Assembly (NCBI GenBank): GCA_018303405.1
Contig: JAGVYD010000003.1
Span: forward strand, 1 to 55,511
DNA: 55,511 bases
Reading direction: 5' to 3'
From: Candidatus Woesearchaeota archaeon
Lineage (GTDB): Archaea > Nanobdellota > Nanobdellia > Woesearchaeales > JABMPP01
How positions within the stretch are numbered: position 1 is the stretch's first letter; every line of letters begins with the position of its first letter. Of the stretch, positions 8,778-18,003 are shown in pieces. The notes under the pieces are model-generated. The model made no database searches, had not been told where the DNA came from, and worked only from the letters and a program-made list of their open reading frames with translations. The position numbers and the translations under genes were made by a program.

Positions 8778-10103
8778 ATGAGCAACACCAAAAAAATATG
8801 GAAGGCGAAGGGCAGGTTTACAACAGGGTTTGAAATGGAGATGTTTACCCTGGACAAGGAAGGCCATGTTGTCTATGAGCAGGACTACATTATATCCCGT
8901 GCCAAGAAATATTTCAAGGATGTTTCAGTTGTCAAGGAAGTTGGCAAGCACATGGTAGAAGTTGGCTCCCAGCCGAGCTCTGACCTTAGGACATCCTTTA
9001 ACCACATATTATACACCCTTGAAAAAACATGGGAAGTTGCTGAGAAAAAGAACCTGCTATTATACCCATTTGCCACTTACCCAGGAGAGTTCAATCCCGA
9101 GATAAACTCAAGCTTTTGGTATGACATCAGAAAAAAGATTCTAGGCGAAGAAAAGTTCAAGATGAGCGGCCTATGCCTGGGCTTTCATTTTCATTTTGCA
9201 GTCCCCAAGAATATTTTTAGCAGGAAAAAGAGGGTAATTGTCACACTGCCGGACAAAAAAGAGCAGCAATCCTTTATCAGCGGCTATAATTTTCTCATTG
9301 CAGCTGACCCTGTTGTGACAACCTTTATGCAATCCTCCCCTTATATCCAGGGGACGTACCTTGCCAAGGATTCCAGGATGCTTTTTTACAGAGGCGGGGA
9401 AAACCTCAAATTCAATGGGCTTTACAATGACTTCCAGATATTCGGCGGGCTTCAAAGCTATATCTACACAATAACAGACCTGGCCAAGCTAATACAAAAG
9501 AGATATGATCTCTTAAAAAGCCAGCTCATCCACTGGGGGTTTGACCCACGGCTTATCAAGAAATATGCAAAAAAGCTGGACACTGCATGGAACCCGGTGA
9601 AAGTCAACAAGCACGGCACTTATGAACAGAGGGGGATGGACATGAACCTCCCAAGCTACTGCTTAAGCGTCAGCGCATTATTGCAGCTGGCGCTAAAAAG
9701 AATTGTCGAAGAGCACATTGCTGTTGTGCCTTCGGATGTCGGCATTTACAGGCCATTTAAGCTCGAAGGCAAGAAGCTTCATATCCCCCCAATCAGCATC
9801 GTACAGGAGAATCTCCAGCATCTTTCAGCAACCGAAGGGCTGTCAAACATTAAAATTCTCAGGTATTGCAAAGCCCTGGTGCAATTTGCGCAGGCCGGGG
9901 ACAACCAAGACCAAAAAAGATTCATGACCAGGATTAGCAGCATGCTTTCGGAAAAAAAGACCATTTCCGACAAGATAATTGAGAAAATCAAAAGCCTTGG
10001 CTTTGATGATTCCATAACGGCGGATGCAGCCGCGACCCTGGCAGAGGGGTATGCCTATGAATTTTTGGATGATATCGATTACACCAAAGCTCTTCTTTCC
10101 TGA
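8778..10103 (+). CDS. GCS2-type glutamate-cysteine ligase-like carboxylate-amine ligase
   Basis: 441 aa. The fold of the glutamate-cysteine ligase family 2 is visible: N-terminal TTGFEMEMFTLD with the metal-binding acidic residues, VEVGSQPSSDLRT, the strand GLCLGFHFHFAVP and the later RGMDMNLPSY. The family forms an amide bond between a carboxylate (often glutamate) and an amine using ATP; some members make gamma-glutamylcysteine. Which substrate is used here is unknown. No glutathione synthetase is nearby; glutamate dehydrogenase lies divergently upstream. The C-terminal helical part (about 370-430) is less conserved. The stop is 17 bp from the convergent end of lhr. Confidence 0.8.
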   Translation: MSNTKKIWKAKGRFTTGFEMEMFTLDKEGHVVYEQDYIISRAKKYFKDVSVVKEVGKHMVEVGSQPSSDLRTSFNHILYTLEKTWEVAEKKNLLLYPFATYPGEFNPEINSSFWYDIRKKILGEEKFKMSGLCLGFHFHFAVPKNIFSRKKRVIVTLPDKKEQQSFISGYNFLIAADPVVTTFMQSSPYIQGTYLAKDSRMLFYRGGENLKFNGLYNDFQIFGGLQSYIYTITDLAKLIQKRYDLLKSQLIHWGFDPRLIKKYAKKLDTAWNPVKVNKHGTYEQRGMDMNLPSYCLSVSALLQLALKRIVEEHIAVVPSDVGIYRPFKLEGKKLHIPPISIVQENLQHLSATEGLSNIKILRYCKALVQFAQAGDNQDQKRFMTRISSMLSEKKTISDKIIEKIKSLGFDDSITADAAATLAEGYAYEFLDDIDYTKALLS

Positions 10104-10119
10104 GCCTGGCAATGCCTGC

Positions 10120-13017
10120 TCAATTCTGCGCCTTTAGCTCTTTGGCCTTCAGCATGACAAAGGCCTTCAATTCCTTTGGCCAATTTGCCTCTATCTCATC
10201 TTTGTACTCTTCAATTGATGCAAGGACCCTCTCATCAATATTTTTCTCGCCTTTAATCATCTTCATGATTTCCATCTTGGCAAAGCCAGGCACATTCTTG
10301 GTTTCCCAAAGCTGCTGCTTAAGGAGCTGAGTCTGGCTGTCCTGCCTTGCCTCCTGCTTTTCCACCATTTCTCTCCAGAACTCCTCATAATTGAAATTTT
10401 CAGCGCTGATTCTCTTCGGAGGAGAAACATCCTTGTGATTCTTGGCAATCTTGGCAAGTATCATCTCATGCATTCTCCTAAGGAATTCCACCTTGTCCTC
10501 AATTGTGAGCACATCCATGTGGCCTTCAAGCAGCAGGCCAAATGCAAAGGGAGAAGGTATTGTCACAGTCTTTTCCACGACTTTTATTTTTCCCTCTTCC
10601 ATAAGGCCGATCACCTGCTTTGTGCTTTGGATATCCATCAGGTCTTCCAATACCTCCCTTTTTGCTTCCTTAAGTATGCAGAAATCCTGGCTTACCCTTC
10701 TCACAGCACTTATCAGCAGCTGGCTTGACATCTGTTGCCTTCCAACCTTCTTTGTCCTGCCCATGTAATTTCTCAATATCATCAGGCTCCTTGTAGCGCA
10801 GTGCCTAAACCTCCGTTTCAGGATTTCAGACTTGTCAATGGCAGCATCCATCAGCATCTCGATTTTCTTGCCCCTGAGGATTTCCAGGGCTTTTTTGACA
10901 GGAAGTGCACGGTTGCTCGAAATGTAGAAACCATTGTCATTCACCCCTATCTCAACATCCTTGTGCTCCATCCTGGATATCGCAAACCCGGCCGCCCTGC
11001 TGAGGCAGTCATTGACACGCCTGCCAAACAGGGAATGCACAACAGCATAATGCCTGTCCTTGTCTGAATAGTGCTCAATCAAAATTTTCTTGTCATGCGG
11101 AATTTCGAGATAGTAATACTGCTCCTTGAAATATTCATAAATTGCAGCTGCTGCAAAATCGTCGACATAAAGGTATTCATTGACGAAAGCTATAATCTCC
11201 TCCATGTTTTTTCTTGACTTAAACTTGTCTTCCATGAGCCTCCTGAATCTCTGGATCTCCATTGCAAGGTCAAAGCTCAGTGGCAGCATTTCGCTTACCC
11301 ATGAGGGAATGCTTGGCGGCCTGTAGACAGATGCATTGACATAGGCAGTCATGCCTTTGGCATAAAGGAATTCATATTTTTCACCGCCCAGGACAAATAC
11401 GTCCCCGCGCTTCAGCCTTTCCAGAAAAGCCTCGTCAATTTCGCCTATCACATGCTGGCCAACTTTTACCTGCACATACGCTTCATCGGGGATTGTGCCA
11501 ATATTGGTCATGTAGAGCACCCGCGCCATCTTTCCCCTCTTGCCCACCATGCCTGTTTCCTCATCCTGCCAAATCTTGGCATAGACATTTCTGTCCTCCA
11601 AGGCGACAAATTTCCCGGAAAGATAATCCATGACTTCAGCGAAATCGTCGCGCTTCAGGCTGCTATAGCAGTATGACCTCTTTATGACCCTGAAAATGTC
11701 ATCATTGCTAATCCTGTCTGCAATTGCAATCCCGAAAATATGCTGGGCAAGGACATCAAGGCAATTTTGCGGTATGTGGATTTTGTCTATTTTTTTCTCC
11801 ACAGCACTTTTCAGGAGCACGCTGCATTCCACCAGGTCATCACGGTCCATGACGATTATCCTTCCCTTGGTCACTTCATGGAGGCGATGCCCGGCACGGC
11901 CGCACCTTTGTATCGCCCTGGCCACTGATTTAGGCGAGCCAAGAAGGATTACAAGGTCGATGTACCCTATGTCAATTCCCAGCTCAAGGCTGGTTGATGA
12001 GACCACAACCTTCAGCTTGCCTTCGCGCAAAGAATTCTCAATTTTATGCCGGTGCTGCTTGGACAATGAGCCATGGTGGGCGCCAATATTCTCTGTGTAA
12101 TTCTTTGGAAATTTTTCCTTAAGGTGGTTTACAACCCTCTCTGTGGCAGACCTTGTATTTGTGAAAATCAGCGTTGTCTTGTGCTCCTGGACAAGCCTGT
12201 CAATCATCCTATACATCGCATCATGCACTACTTCATGTGCTGTGTTAATCAGGTCAGGCACAGGGCTCAGGACCTTTAAGTCAAGCTTTTTTATGAATTG
12301 CGTGTCAATGATTGTGCAATCCCTTTCCTTCCCATTTTCAAACCCCACCAAATATTTCGCAATTTCCTCAATAGGCGCAACTGTCGCGGACAACCCGACG
12401 CGTGTCATGTAGCCTGTAAGTTCCTGGAGGCGCTCCAGGCTCAAAGACAGATGCACGCCCCTCTTGTTTTCAGCAAGGGCATGCACTTCATCAACAATGC
12501 ACCATTCAGCTTTTCGCATATGGTCCCTGAACTTGACCGTGGATAGCAGGATTGCCAATGTTTCAGGCGTTGTTATCAGGATATGCGGCGGGGTCTTGCT
12601 CATTTTTGCCCTTTCAGCCGTGGGTGTGTCTCCTGTCCTGACCCCAACCCTAATCCCCAGTTTTTTTCCGGAAATCTTTTCCATTTCTTCCAGGGGAGTT
12701 ATCAAATTAACCTTGATATCCTCATTCAGGGCTTTTAGCGGAGAAATGTAGACACAATAAATCCTGTCTTCAAGAACCCCCTTTTCACTGTTGTCAATAA
12801 GCTCATTGAGGACTGAAAGAAAGCCTGTCAGGGTTTTTGTTGCACCTGTTGGAGCTGTCACCAGGGTGTTTTTCCTGCTGTGGATTTCCATAACCCCAAA
12901 AAGCTGAGGCAGGCTGAATTCCTCAAATTTGGAAAAAAACCACCGTTTCACAACAGGATGCAAAATATTCAGAAGCTCTTCTTTCCTGTTCGGTGTTTCC
13001 TTGAAGGCTATGGCCAT
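10120..13017 (-). CDS. lhr: Lhr-type superfamily 2 DNA helicase
   Basis: 965 aa, the usual size for archaeal Lhr-like helicases (COG1201). Motifs in order: motif I TAPTGATKT (54-62), PLKALNED, TPETLAIL, the DEVH box (VDEVHALAENKRG), LSATV, then the second RecA domain with TLIFTNTRSATE, SSTSLELGIDIG and QRCGRAGHR. The long C-terminal half matches the winged-helix and Lhr core region. Family members are 3'-5' helicases in DNA repair. Motif I has Thr where Gly usually precedes the Lys (GATKT for GSGKT). The ATG at 13017 has AGGTGA eight bases upstream. Confidence 0.93.
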   Translation of the reverse strand: MAIAFKETPNRKEELLNILHPVVKRWFFSKFEEFSLPQLFGVMEIHSRKNTLVTAPTGATKTLTGFLSVLNELIDNSEKGVLEDRIYCVYISPLKALNEDIKVNLITPLEEMEKISGKKLGIRVGVRTGDTPTAERAKMSKTPPHILITTPETLAILLSTVKFRDHMRKAEWCIVDEVHALAENKRGVHLSLSLERLQELTGYMTRVGLSATVAPIEEIAKYLVGFENGKERDCTIIDTQFIKKLDLKVLSPVPDLINTAHEVVHDAMYRMIDRLVQEHKTTLIFTNTRSATERVVNHLKEKFPKNYTENIGAHHGSLSKQHRHKIENSLREGKLKVVVSSTSLELGIDIGYIDLVILLGSPKSVARAIQRCGRAGHRLHEVTKGRIIVMDRDDLVECSVLLKSAVEKKIDKIHIPQNCLDVLAQHIFGIAIADRISNDDIFRVIKRSYCYSSLKRDDFAEVMDYLSGKFVALEDRNVYAKIWQDEETGMVGKRGKMARVLYMTNIGTIPDEAYVQVKVGQHVIGEIDEAFLERLKRGDVFVLGGEKYEFLYAKGMTAYVNASVYRPPSIPSWVSEMLPLSFDLAMEIQRFRRLMEDKFKSRKNMEEIIAFVNEYLYVDDFAAAAIYEYFKEQYYYLEIPHDKKILIEHYSDKDRHYAVVHSLFGRRVNDCLSRAAGFAISRMEHKDVEIGVNDNGFYISSNRALPVKKALEILRGKKIEMLMDAAIDKSEILKRRFRHCATRSLMILRNYMGRTKKVGRQQMSSQLLISAVRRVSQDFCILKEAKREVLEDLMDIQSTKQVIGLMEEGKIKVVEKTVTIPSPFAFGLLLEGHMDVLTIEDKVEFLRRMHEMILAKIAKNHKDVSPPKRISAENFNYEEFWREMVEKQEARQDSQTQLLKQQLWETKNVPGFAKMEIMKMIKGEKNIDERVLASIEEYKDEIEANWPKELKAFVMLKAKELKAQN

Positions 13018-13182
13018 TCCTAATTCACCTTTTGAAAATTCTCCGGCTTTAAATGGCTTATGTTGAAGTGTCCAGTGGAGAGTGGCATTGCCAGATCTAC
13101 AAGGAAATATTTGCTACTTTAAAATAGCGAAGAAATCGGAAATTTTATAAATGATGGAATTATTTTGCAATTGGGGGATAGG

Positions 13183-14385
13183 GTGGAACCTGAGTTTAGA
13201 CTTGACGTTGACAAACCATATGTGATATACCGCCATGATACTCGTGGCAATACAGGCTTCTATAGCATAGTTGATTACTTGAAATTGTTCCCAGGCAGCC
13301 CTGTCAGGCAAGACAGGGATTATGGCAAAGCAGGGTTTGAAGGCGCCTTGGCGGTCCCTTCTTCCAGCGACCCCGAAATTGTCAACTTTCTCACGCTTGA
13401 TGAAAATGTGAATAGGCTTATGCGGACAGCCAAGGTCAAGCTAATCTCTGAGAGGGGAAATGAAAATGAATATGAGCGCCCTGGAGCAAGATTTCGCAGG
13501 CTAAACCCCGGCATTGAAATGGCGGCTGACAGACCACAAATATACCTGGTGCTGGATTTTAACGTATTAAGAGATGCTCATATTGGGGCAATTATCCGAA
13601 ACATCGAGAGCGGGGCACTGCATCTGAAGCAACAAATCTACCTTAGGCCAGGCGTTGGAAGAGATGATAAATTTGTGGAGGGACCAAAAGGGGAACGCGT
13701 CATGACTATAGCCCCGGGTGTTGAAGGCCTCGGGGCGGAGGGGTATGTTACAATAGCGACCCAAAATGTTGACTCATATTTGGCCGGCAAAGTTCCGCCA
13801 CGGGTTCTTGTCTGGGAACCGGAAATCATGGGCCCTGGATTTGAAACAAAAACGCGCGGAGTCAGGAGCCCAATGCGAAATTTCAAGACAGCTGGAAATT
13901 ATGACCTTCCTGGAACAGGGAAGGATGATGCATCAAGGGAAAATTTCCATGAGATACTCATAACGGATAATGAAGGAAATGTTTTGGAAGGGGGAGGGGA
14001 AAATGTTTTTATGGTGAAAAATGGGGTACTTTATACCCCTCCATTGTCAATGGACATCCTGCCAGGAACAAAAAGGAAAAAAGTCTTGGAAATCGCGGAT
14101 GCGCTTGGCATACCTGTAAAGCAGGAGCCATTTCACCTACGGGAATTATTTGAGGGCGACGCAATGGCGTTTTCAGGCACCTGGATGGGGTTTGGGCCTG
14201 TTGAGTACCTGTTCCAATACACAATCGGCAAGACAAGGCAATTCCCATTGGATAATGAATATATAGAAGGGATATCAAATGCTTATCAGGATATCATCAA
14301 TGACAGGGAACTATCAGACCCCAAGTTGAAAGACATCCAGCATAGGATGCTTACCAGAATACAAGTCCCAAAGCAAAAGAAATAA
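13183..14385 (+). CDS. Class IV (branched-chain type) aminotransferase
   Basis: About 400 aa, fold type IV PLP enzyme of the IlvE/D-amino-acid aminotransferase group. The Schiff-base lysine is K235 in RNFKTAGNY. The C-terminal domain has the family blocks DNEGNVLEGGGENVF, VLYTPPLSMDILPGTKR and AMAFSGTWMGFGPVEY. The N-terminal 90 residues are longer than in typical IlvE. A TATA box (TTTATAAA, 13143-13150) predicts a start of transcription near 13172. GGGGGAT just before the GTG at 13183 favours that start over the TTG at 13165. Likely amino-donor transfer to branched-chain 2-oxo acids; the substrate is inferred from the family only. Confidence 0.85.
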   Translation: MEPEFRLDVDKPYVIYRHDTRGNTGFYSIVDYLKLFPGSPVRQDRDYGKAGFEGALAVPSSSDPEIVNFLTLDENVNRLMRTAKVKLISERGNENEYERPGARFRRLNPGIEMAADRPQIYLVLDFNVLRDAHIGAIIRNIESGALHLKQQIYLRPGVGRDDKFVEGPKGERVMTIAPGVEGLGAEGYVTIATQNVDSYLAGKVPPRVLVWEPEIMGPGFETKTRGVRSPMRNFKTAGNYDLPGTGKDDASRENFHEILITDNEGNVLEGGGENVFMVKNGVLYTPPLSMDILPGTKRKKVLEIADALGIPVKQEPFHLRELFEGDAMAFSGTWMGFGPVEYLFQYTIGKTRQFPLDNEYIEGISNAYQDIINDRELSDPKLKDIQHRMLTRIQVPKQKK

Positions 14386-14499
14386 ACCAGGCAGTCGCTT
14401 CAACGATTTGAATTTTATTCCCGGGCATTCCATAAAGTTTATTAAAGATGGCTGTCCGCCAAATATAATAACGTTAAAAAGTCCCTATTAAATCAATCA

Positions 14500-14991
14500 A
14501 TGGCGGTAGAAATGCAAGAAGGCGAAAAACTGAACTTACTGGTAAAGGAAATTATGCGCACAAAGATAGCAAATGATTTCCAGACTGCAACAAAAATTGC
14601 TGAAGCACTGATTGCTTATGACTCCCAGCTTTCTGAAGGGGAGAGGTACTTCAAGCAGGTAATTTTCAACAAAGTCACAGAAGACCTGATAAAATGGTTT
14701 TCCGGGAACAATCTTGAGGGCGAGTTCCAAAGGCTTGAAAATGAGATATCAGGCCTGAAAAAGGAATTGGCAGATATCAGGAAAATAGCCGTGCAGGGAG
14801 CAGAGAGGGCACCGGCCGCAAGCCCCAGGCCAGCAGGCCAGGAAACAACAGCGCATCAGGCGGCAACAGTTGCGCCTCCAAAAGAAGAGCCCAAGAAGGC
14901 AAGTGTTGGCGCAGGGGCTTCTAGGCAGGAAATGAACCCAACTGATTATGACATCAGCAAGGTTTTCTATTTTGGGAATAAGCGGCAATAG
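14500..14991 (+). CDS. Unknown protein with helical N-terminus and Ala/Pro-rich linker
   Basis: 163 aa, not recognised. Residues 5-75 are predicted alpha-helical, about 78-98 form a short coiled coil (FQRLENEISGLKKELADIRK), then an Ala/Pro/Gln-rich disordered linker (about 102-145) leads to a short conserved-looking tail, NPTDYDISKVFYFGNKRQ. The layout of a folded head, flexible linker and terminal peptide suggests an adaptor, but no function can be assigned. A TATA-like AAATATAATAACG lies about 40 bases before the ATG. It precedes the S19e cluster by 200 bp, in the same direction. Confidence 0.75.
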   Translation: MAVEMQEGEKLNLLVKEIMRTKIANDFQTATKIAEALIAYDSQLSEGERYFKQVIFNKVTEDLIKWFSGNNLEGEFQRLENEISGLKKELADIRKIAVQGAERAPAASPRPAGQETTAHQAATVAPPKEEPKKASVGAGASRQEMNPTDYDISKVFYFGNKRQ

Positions 14992-15122
14992 ATAATGGGA
15001 GAATAGCCAGGCCATGCAAACCAAAGCATAGTTATTTAAACAAACACACTGTCCCATATCATGGTTTGGAGGTTCTGTAGTTGTAGGATTAGCTTTACAA
15101 ATGGCCATAAACTAATAGTTAA

Positions 15123-15193
15123 GCTTATAAATAAGGCATAAAGACCAAGAAGAGCTAAAACATATACAAAATTGCAATATCCAAGGTGAGCAA
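15123..15193 (+). promoter_or_regulatory. Promoter and ribosome site of the S19e cluster
   Basis: GCTTATAAATAAGG at about 15124-15137 is a clear archaeal TATA box. GGTGAG six bases before the ATG at 15194 is a good ribosome-binding site. Together they place the start of the S19e-PDCD5-L39e-L31e transcription unit here. The rest of the 200-bp gap after the unknown gene shows no tRNA or reading frame. Confidence 0.6.
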
Positions 15194-15769
15194 ATGACAA
15201 GTGCATATGATGTTCCACAGCAGGAACTTGTTGAAAAAGCAGCCCAGGAGCTGAAAAGTGTCAGCCAGATCAAGCCTCCTGTATGGTCAGCCTTTGCAAA
15301 AACAGGAATGCACAAGGAAAGGCCGCCAATGCAGGCAGACTGGTGGTACTACAGGGCAGCATCTGTTTTGAAATATGTATACAAGCTCGGCCCAGTAGGG
15401 GTTGCAAAGCTCAGGATAAAATATGGCGGGCGAAAGAACAGGGGGCATGCCCCAGAGCACACTTTCAAAGGATCAGGAAATATTGTAAGAAAAATATTGC
15501 AGCAGCTGGATGCCGCTGGCCTGACCAAGCAAACTTCAAAGGGAACCCATAAAGGCAGAATCGTAACGCCCAAGGGCAAGTCGCTGGTGGACAAGGCCGC
15601 AAGCCAGATTCGCCAGTCAAAGCCAAGGGAAATGCCCAAGATGGAAGCCAAGCATGCGGACAAACTGGCTGAGCTAAAGGCAGCTGCACCAGCCCCGACA
15701 GAAGGCAAGCAGAAGCAAAAGAAAAAAGATGCCAAAGAGGCAGTCCCTGAAACACAGGCTGCAGAGTAA
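15194..15769 (+). CDS. rps19e: Small ribosomal subunit protein eS19
   Basis: 191 aa. The core (about 1-145) matches archaeal S19e: IKPPVWSAFAKTGMHKERPP, DWWYYRAASVLKYVYKLGPVG, the basic loop YGGRKNRGHAPEH, and the winged-helix end HKGRIVTPKGKSLVDKAA. The last 45 residues are an added Lys/Ala/Glu-rich tail not normal for the family (usual length about 150). Similar basic-acidic tails are seen here on L31e, S24e and Rpo7, so this seems to be a lineage habit. First gene of the S19e-PDCD5-L39e-L31e cluster, an order widely kept in archaea. Confidence 0.96.
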   Translation: MTSAYDVPQQELVEKAAQELKSVSQIKPPVWSAFAKTGMHKERPPMQADWWYYRAASVLKYVYKLGPVGVAKLRIKYGGRKNRGHAPEHTFKGSGNIVRKILQQLDAAGLTKQTSKGTHKGRIVTPKGKSLVDKAASQIRQSKPREMPKMEAKHADKLAELKAAAPAPTEGKQKQKKKDAKEAVPETQAAE

Positions 15770-15809
15770 AACATTTTTAGGTTATCGCCATAAGCTGATA
15801 TAAAATATC

Positions 15810-16142
15810 ATGAGTGAGATTGAGGATATAAGAAGGAGAAAACTGGCACAACTGCAAGCCAATCAAAATGCACAGGCCAACAGCAAAATAAATGAGGAGG
15901 CCGAGCTGCAAAGGCAGATAGCAGAGCTGGAAGGCATTGTCAAGCAGCTGTTTACCAAAGAGGCCCTGGAAAGATACGGCAACATAAAAGCTGTTGACCA
16001 GGAAAAAGCTATACAGGTAATTGCTGTGATTGGGCAACTGGTCCAGTCAGGCAGGGTCCAAAAAATCAATGACGAAATGCTGAAAAACCTGCTGATGAGG
16101 CTCGCGGGAAACAAGCGTGAGAGCAAAATCAGGCGAGCTTAG
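15810..16142 (+). CDS. PDCD5-family DNA-binding protein
   Basis: 110 aa. It matches the archaeal PDCD5/TFAR19 family: IEDIRRRKLAQLQ at the N-terminus, the three-helix core with LFTKEALERYGNIKAV and KAIQVIAVIGQLVQSGRVQ, and the end RLAGNKRESKIRR. Archaeal members bind nucleic acid weakly; the exact role is unsettled. The AUG follows a TATA-like AAAATATC closely but the gene also sits 40 bp after S19e, so read-through is likely. Its position between S19e and L39e is the classical archaeal order. Confidence 0.95.
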   Translation: MSEIEDIRRRKLAQLQANQNAQANSKINEEAELQRQIAELEGIVKQLFTKEALERYGNIKAVDQEKAIQVIAVIGQLVQSGRVQKINDEMLKNLLMRLAGNKRESKIRRA

Positions 16143-16205
16143 GGCCAGAAAAAGCTAATTATCAAATAAAATTCATTCAATCAACCTGAATATAAAAGTG
16201 AAAAA

Positions 16206-16379
16206 ATGGCAAGAGTCAAGCATCCAAGCAAGAAGAAAAGGCTTACCAAGAAGGGAAAGCAGTCAAGATGGGCTCCATTCTGGACAGTCCCAAAGAAGTA
16301 TGGCATCGGAAGGAAAATCCATCCGGGCAGGCATACAACAGTCAAAAGAAGCTGGAGAAGGACCAAAACAAAGGCATGA
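16206..16379 (+). CDS. rpl39e: Large ribosomal subunit protein eL39
   Basis: 57 aa, found by reading the gap between PDCD5 and L31e. The protein begins MARVKHPSKKKRL, continues SRWAPFWTVPKKYGIG and ends KRSWRRTKTKA, which is the complete L39e pattern of a short, very basic polypeptide that lines the exit tunnel. Its stop is five bases from the L31e start, so the two are translationally linked. Confidence 0.97.
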   Translation: MARVKHPSKKKRLTKKGKQSRWAPFWTVPKKYGIGRKIHPGRHTTVKRSWRRTKTKA

Positions 16380-16384
16380 TTACT

Positions 16385-16843
16385 ATGGCAGTTGAGCGAA
16401 TTTACACAATACCCCTGCGAAAAGAATGGCTAAAAGCCCCAAAGTACAGAAGGGCGAAGAAGGCCGTTGATGCTGCCAGGCAATTCCTGGAAAAGCACAT
16501 GAAAAGCGAGGACGTGAACCTTGGAAAATACCTCAACCTATTCATATGGAAACATGGCATAAAGAATCCCCCCGCATACATCAAGGTCAAAGTTACCAAG
16601 AATGATGCGGGCAGGGTTGATGCAGAGCTGGTAGATGCGCCTGTTGACAAAAAAGAAAGCGTGGATGAAAAGGTCAAGAAGGCCGCCAAGGCTGAAAAAG
16701 CAGACAAGAAAGCCGAGAAGAAAGATGAAGAGCCATCCCCCTCCGAGACAGATGATATAAGGGAAGCAGAAGTTGTTTCTGAAACAACTGAAAAGAAGCC
16801 AAAGAAAGCGCCAGCCAAGAAAAAACCCAAAACTGCAAATTAA
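16385..16843 (+). CDS. rpl31e: Large ribosomal subunit protein eL31
   Basis: 152 aa from the ATG at 16385. Residues 1-85 are the L31e domain (VERIYTIPLRKEW, RAKKAVDAARQFLEKHMK, WKHGIKNPPAYIKVKV). The remaining 65 residues are a Lys/Glu/Ala-rich tail rich in PSPSET and KKAPAKKKP segments, unusual for L31e (about 90 aa in most archaea). The longer frame that opens at 16268 overlaps L39e out of frame and is not the real start. In many archaea eIF6 and LX follow; here a 94-bp repeat and a MoxR gene come next. Confidence 0.95.
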   Translation: MAVERIYTIPLRKEWLKAPKYRRAKKAVDAARQFLEKHMKSEDVNLGKYLNLFIWKHGIKNPPAYIKVKVTKNDAGRVDAELVDAPVDKKESVDEKVKKAAKAEKADKKAEKKDEEPSPSETDDIREAEVVSETTEKKPKKAPAKKKPKTAN

Positions 16844-16885
16844 ACGCATGGCCCGGCCATGTATTATTTCTGAAATTATCTAACC

Positions 16886-16979
16886 TATAGGAAATAACCT
16901 TAATTTTCGTATGTTTTGAAATGAGTGCAAGGTTATTTCCTAATAAGCAAATCACTTATTCGTTAGGAACAAAGTTCCG
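16886..16979. repeat. Repeat family C, copy 1
   Basis: 94-bp element matching 27013-27106 at every base but one. It carries a perfect 14-bp inverted repeat, TAGGAAATAACCTT (16888-16901) and AAGGTTATTTCCTA (16929-16942), then a tail ending in the small palindrome GGAAC-AAA-GTTCC. It lies between L31e and the promoter of the MoxR gene. No protein is encoded. MITE-like or structured regulatory element. Confidence 0.9.
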
Positions 16980-17019
16980 GACATATATTTATAAACGGCC
17001 ACGGTTATCCAATTGTCCT

Positions 17020-18003
17020 ATGGCCATTGATATCACCCGGAGCCTGGAAAAAAGCTTTCTTCAGGAAACTGATTGCTTTTCAGATATAATGGGGCAGGAT
17101 TCTGTAAAGAAGCAGGTCAAATCTGCGCTTTTAATGGGCAGGCACATACTTATTGTGGGTCCGCCCGGAATTGGCAAAACAACGTTGGCCAAGAATGTCG
17201 CAAAGCTTCTGCCTGAAATCGATATTAAATCAGAGCAGGATGGAAAAACAAAAAAAATCAAGGGGTCGGACCGCTTTGTCAGGATACAGGGTTCACCTGA
17301 CCTGACGGTTGAAGACCTCCTCGGGGATATTGACCCAGTGAAGGCTCTTGAATTTGGGCCTATGAGCCTGAAAGCGTTCACTCCTGGCAAAATATTCAAG
17401 GCCGACCAGGGAGTGCTGTTCTTTGATGAAGTCAACCGATGCCCGGAAAAGCTGCAAAACAGCCTGCTCCAGGTCCTGAGCGAAAAAACGGCCACCATTG
17501 GAAGCTATGATGTGGATTTCCCGACCAATTTCATCTTCATAGGAACCATGAATCCAGAGGACAGCTCAACAGAGCGGCTTTCGGAAGTCTTTGTGGACAG
17601 GTTTGACATAATCTACATGTCATATCCAGAAACACCGCAGATAGAAAAAACCATTGTGCTCTCAAATGGGAAAAAAATGGCGGTGAAATTCCCGGAAAGC
17701 CTTCTGGACTTCAGCGTCACCTTTGTCAGGAGCCTGAGAGACCACAAAGACCTTGAGGAAAAGCCAAGCGTAAGGGCAAGCATTGGGCTTTTTGAAAGGG
17801 CGCAGGCAAATGCCTTCCTTGCAAAAAGGAAAATTGTCGAGCTTTCTGATGTCCAGGAAGCCATTATATCAGTTGTGAGCCACAGGATAACACTCAAGCC
17901 ATCTGTCAAATACCTCAAAAGCCCTGCTGACTTCATAGCAGAGGAATTCAAGAAATTCACCGATCATTTCGACTTTAACGCTGAAAAAGGTGATGGCCTT
18001 TGA
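17020..18003 (+). CDS. MoxR-type AAA+ ATPase (Mg-chelatase I subunit-like)
   Basis: 327 aa from the ATG at 17020; the frame upstream runs into repeat C and is not conserved. Walker A GPPGIGKTT, the insert with VRIQGSPDLTVEDLLGDIDP, Walker B LFFDEVNRCPEKLQNSLLQVLSE, sensor 1 FIGTMNPED and the arginine region FVDRFD are all present. Such ATPases remodel partner proteins together with VWA-domain subunits. The next gene is a VWA protein overlapping by 11 bp, so the two form a coupled pair. A TATA-like ATATTTATAAAC lies 28 bases before the ATG. Client and process are unknown. Confidence 0.92.
   Translation: MAIDITRSLEKSFLQETDCFSDIMGQDSVKKQVKSALLMGRHILIVGPPGIGKTTLAKNVAKLLPEIDIKSEQDGKTKKIKGSDRFVRIQGSPDLTVEDLLGDIDPVKALEFGPMSLKAFTPGKIFKADQGVLFFDEVNRCPEKLQNSLLQVLSEKTATIGSYDVDFPTNFIFIGTMNPEDSSTERLSEVFVDRFDIIYMSYPETPQIEKTIVLSNGKKMAVKFPESLLDFSVTFVRSLRDHKDLEEKPSVRASIGLFERAQANAFLAKRKIVELSDVQEAIISVVSHRITLKPSVKYLKSPADFIAEEFKKFTDHFDFNAEKGDGL

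Noticed and set aside
13018-13182. Possible tRNA in the larger gaps (also 14992-15193, 19175-19310, 26966-27284)
   Set aside because: No acceptor stem with a matching T-loop (GTTCRANNC) was found in any of them.
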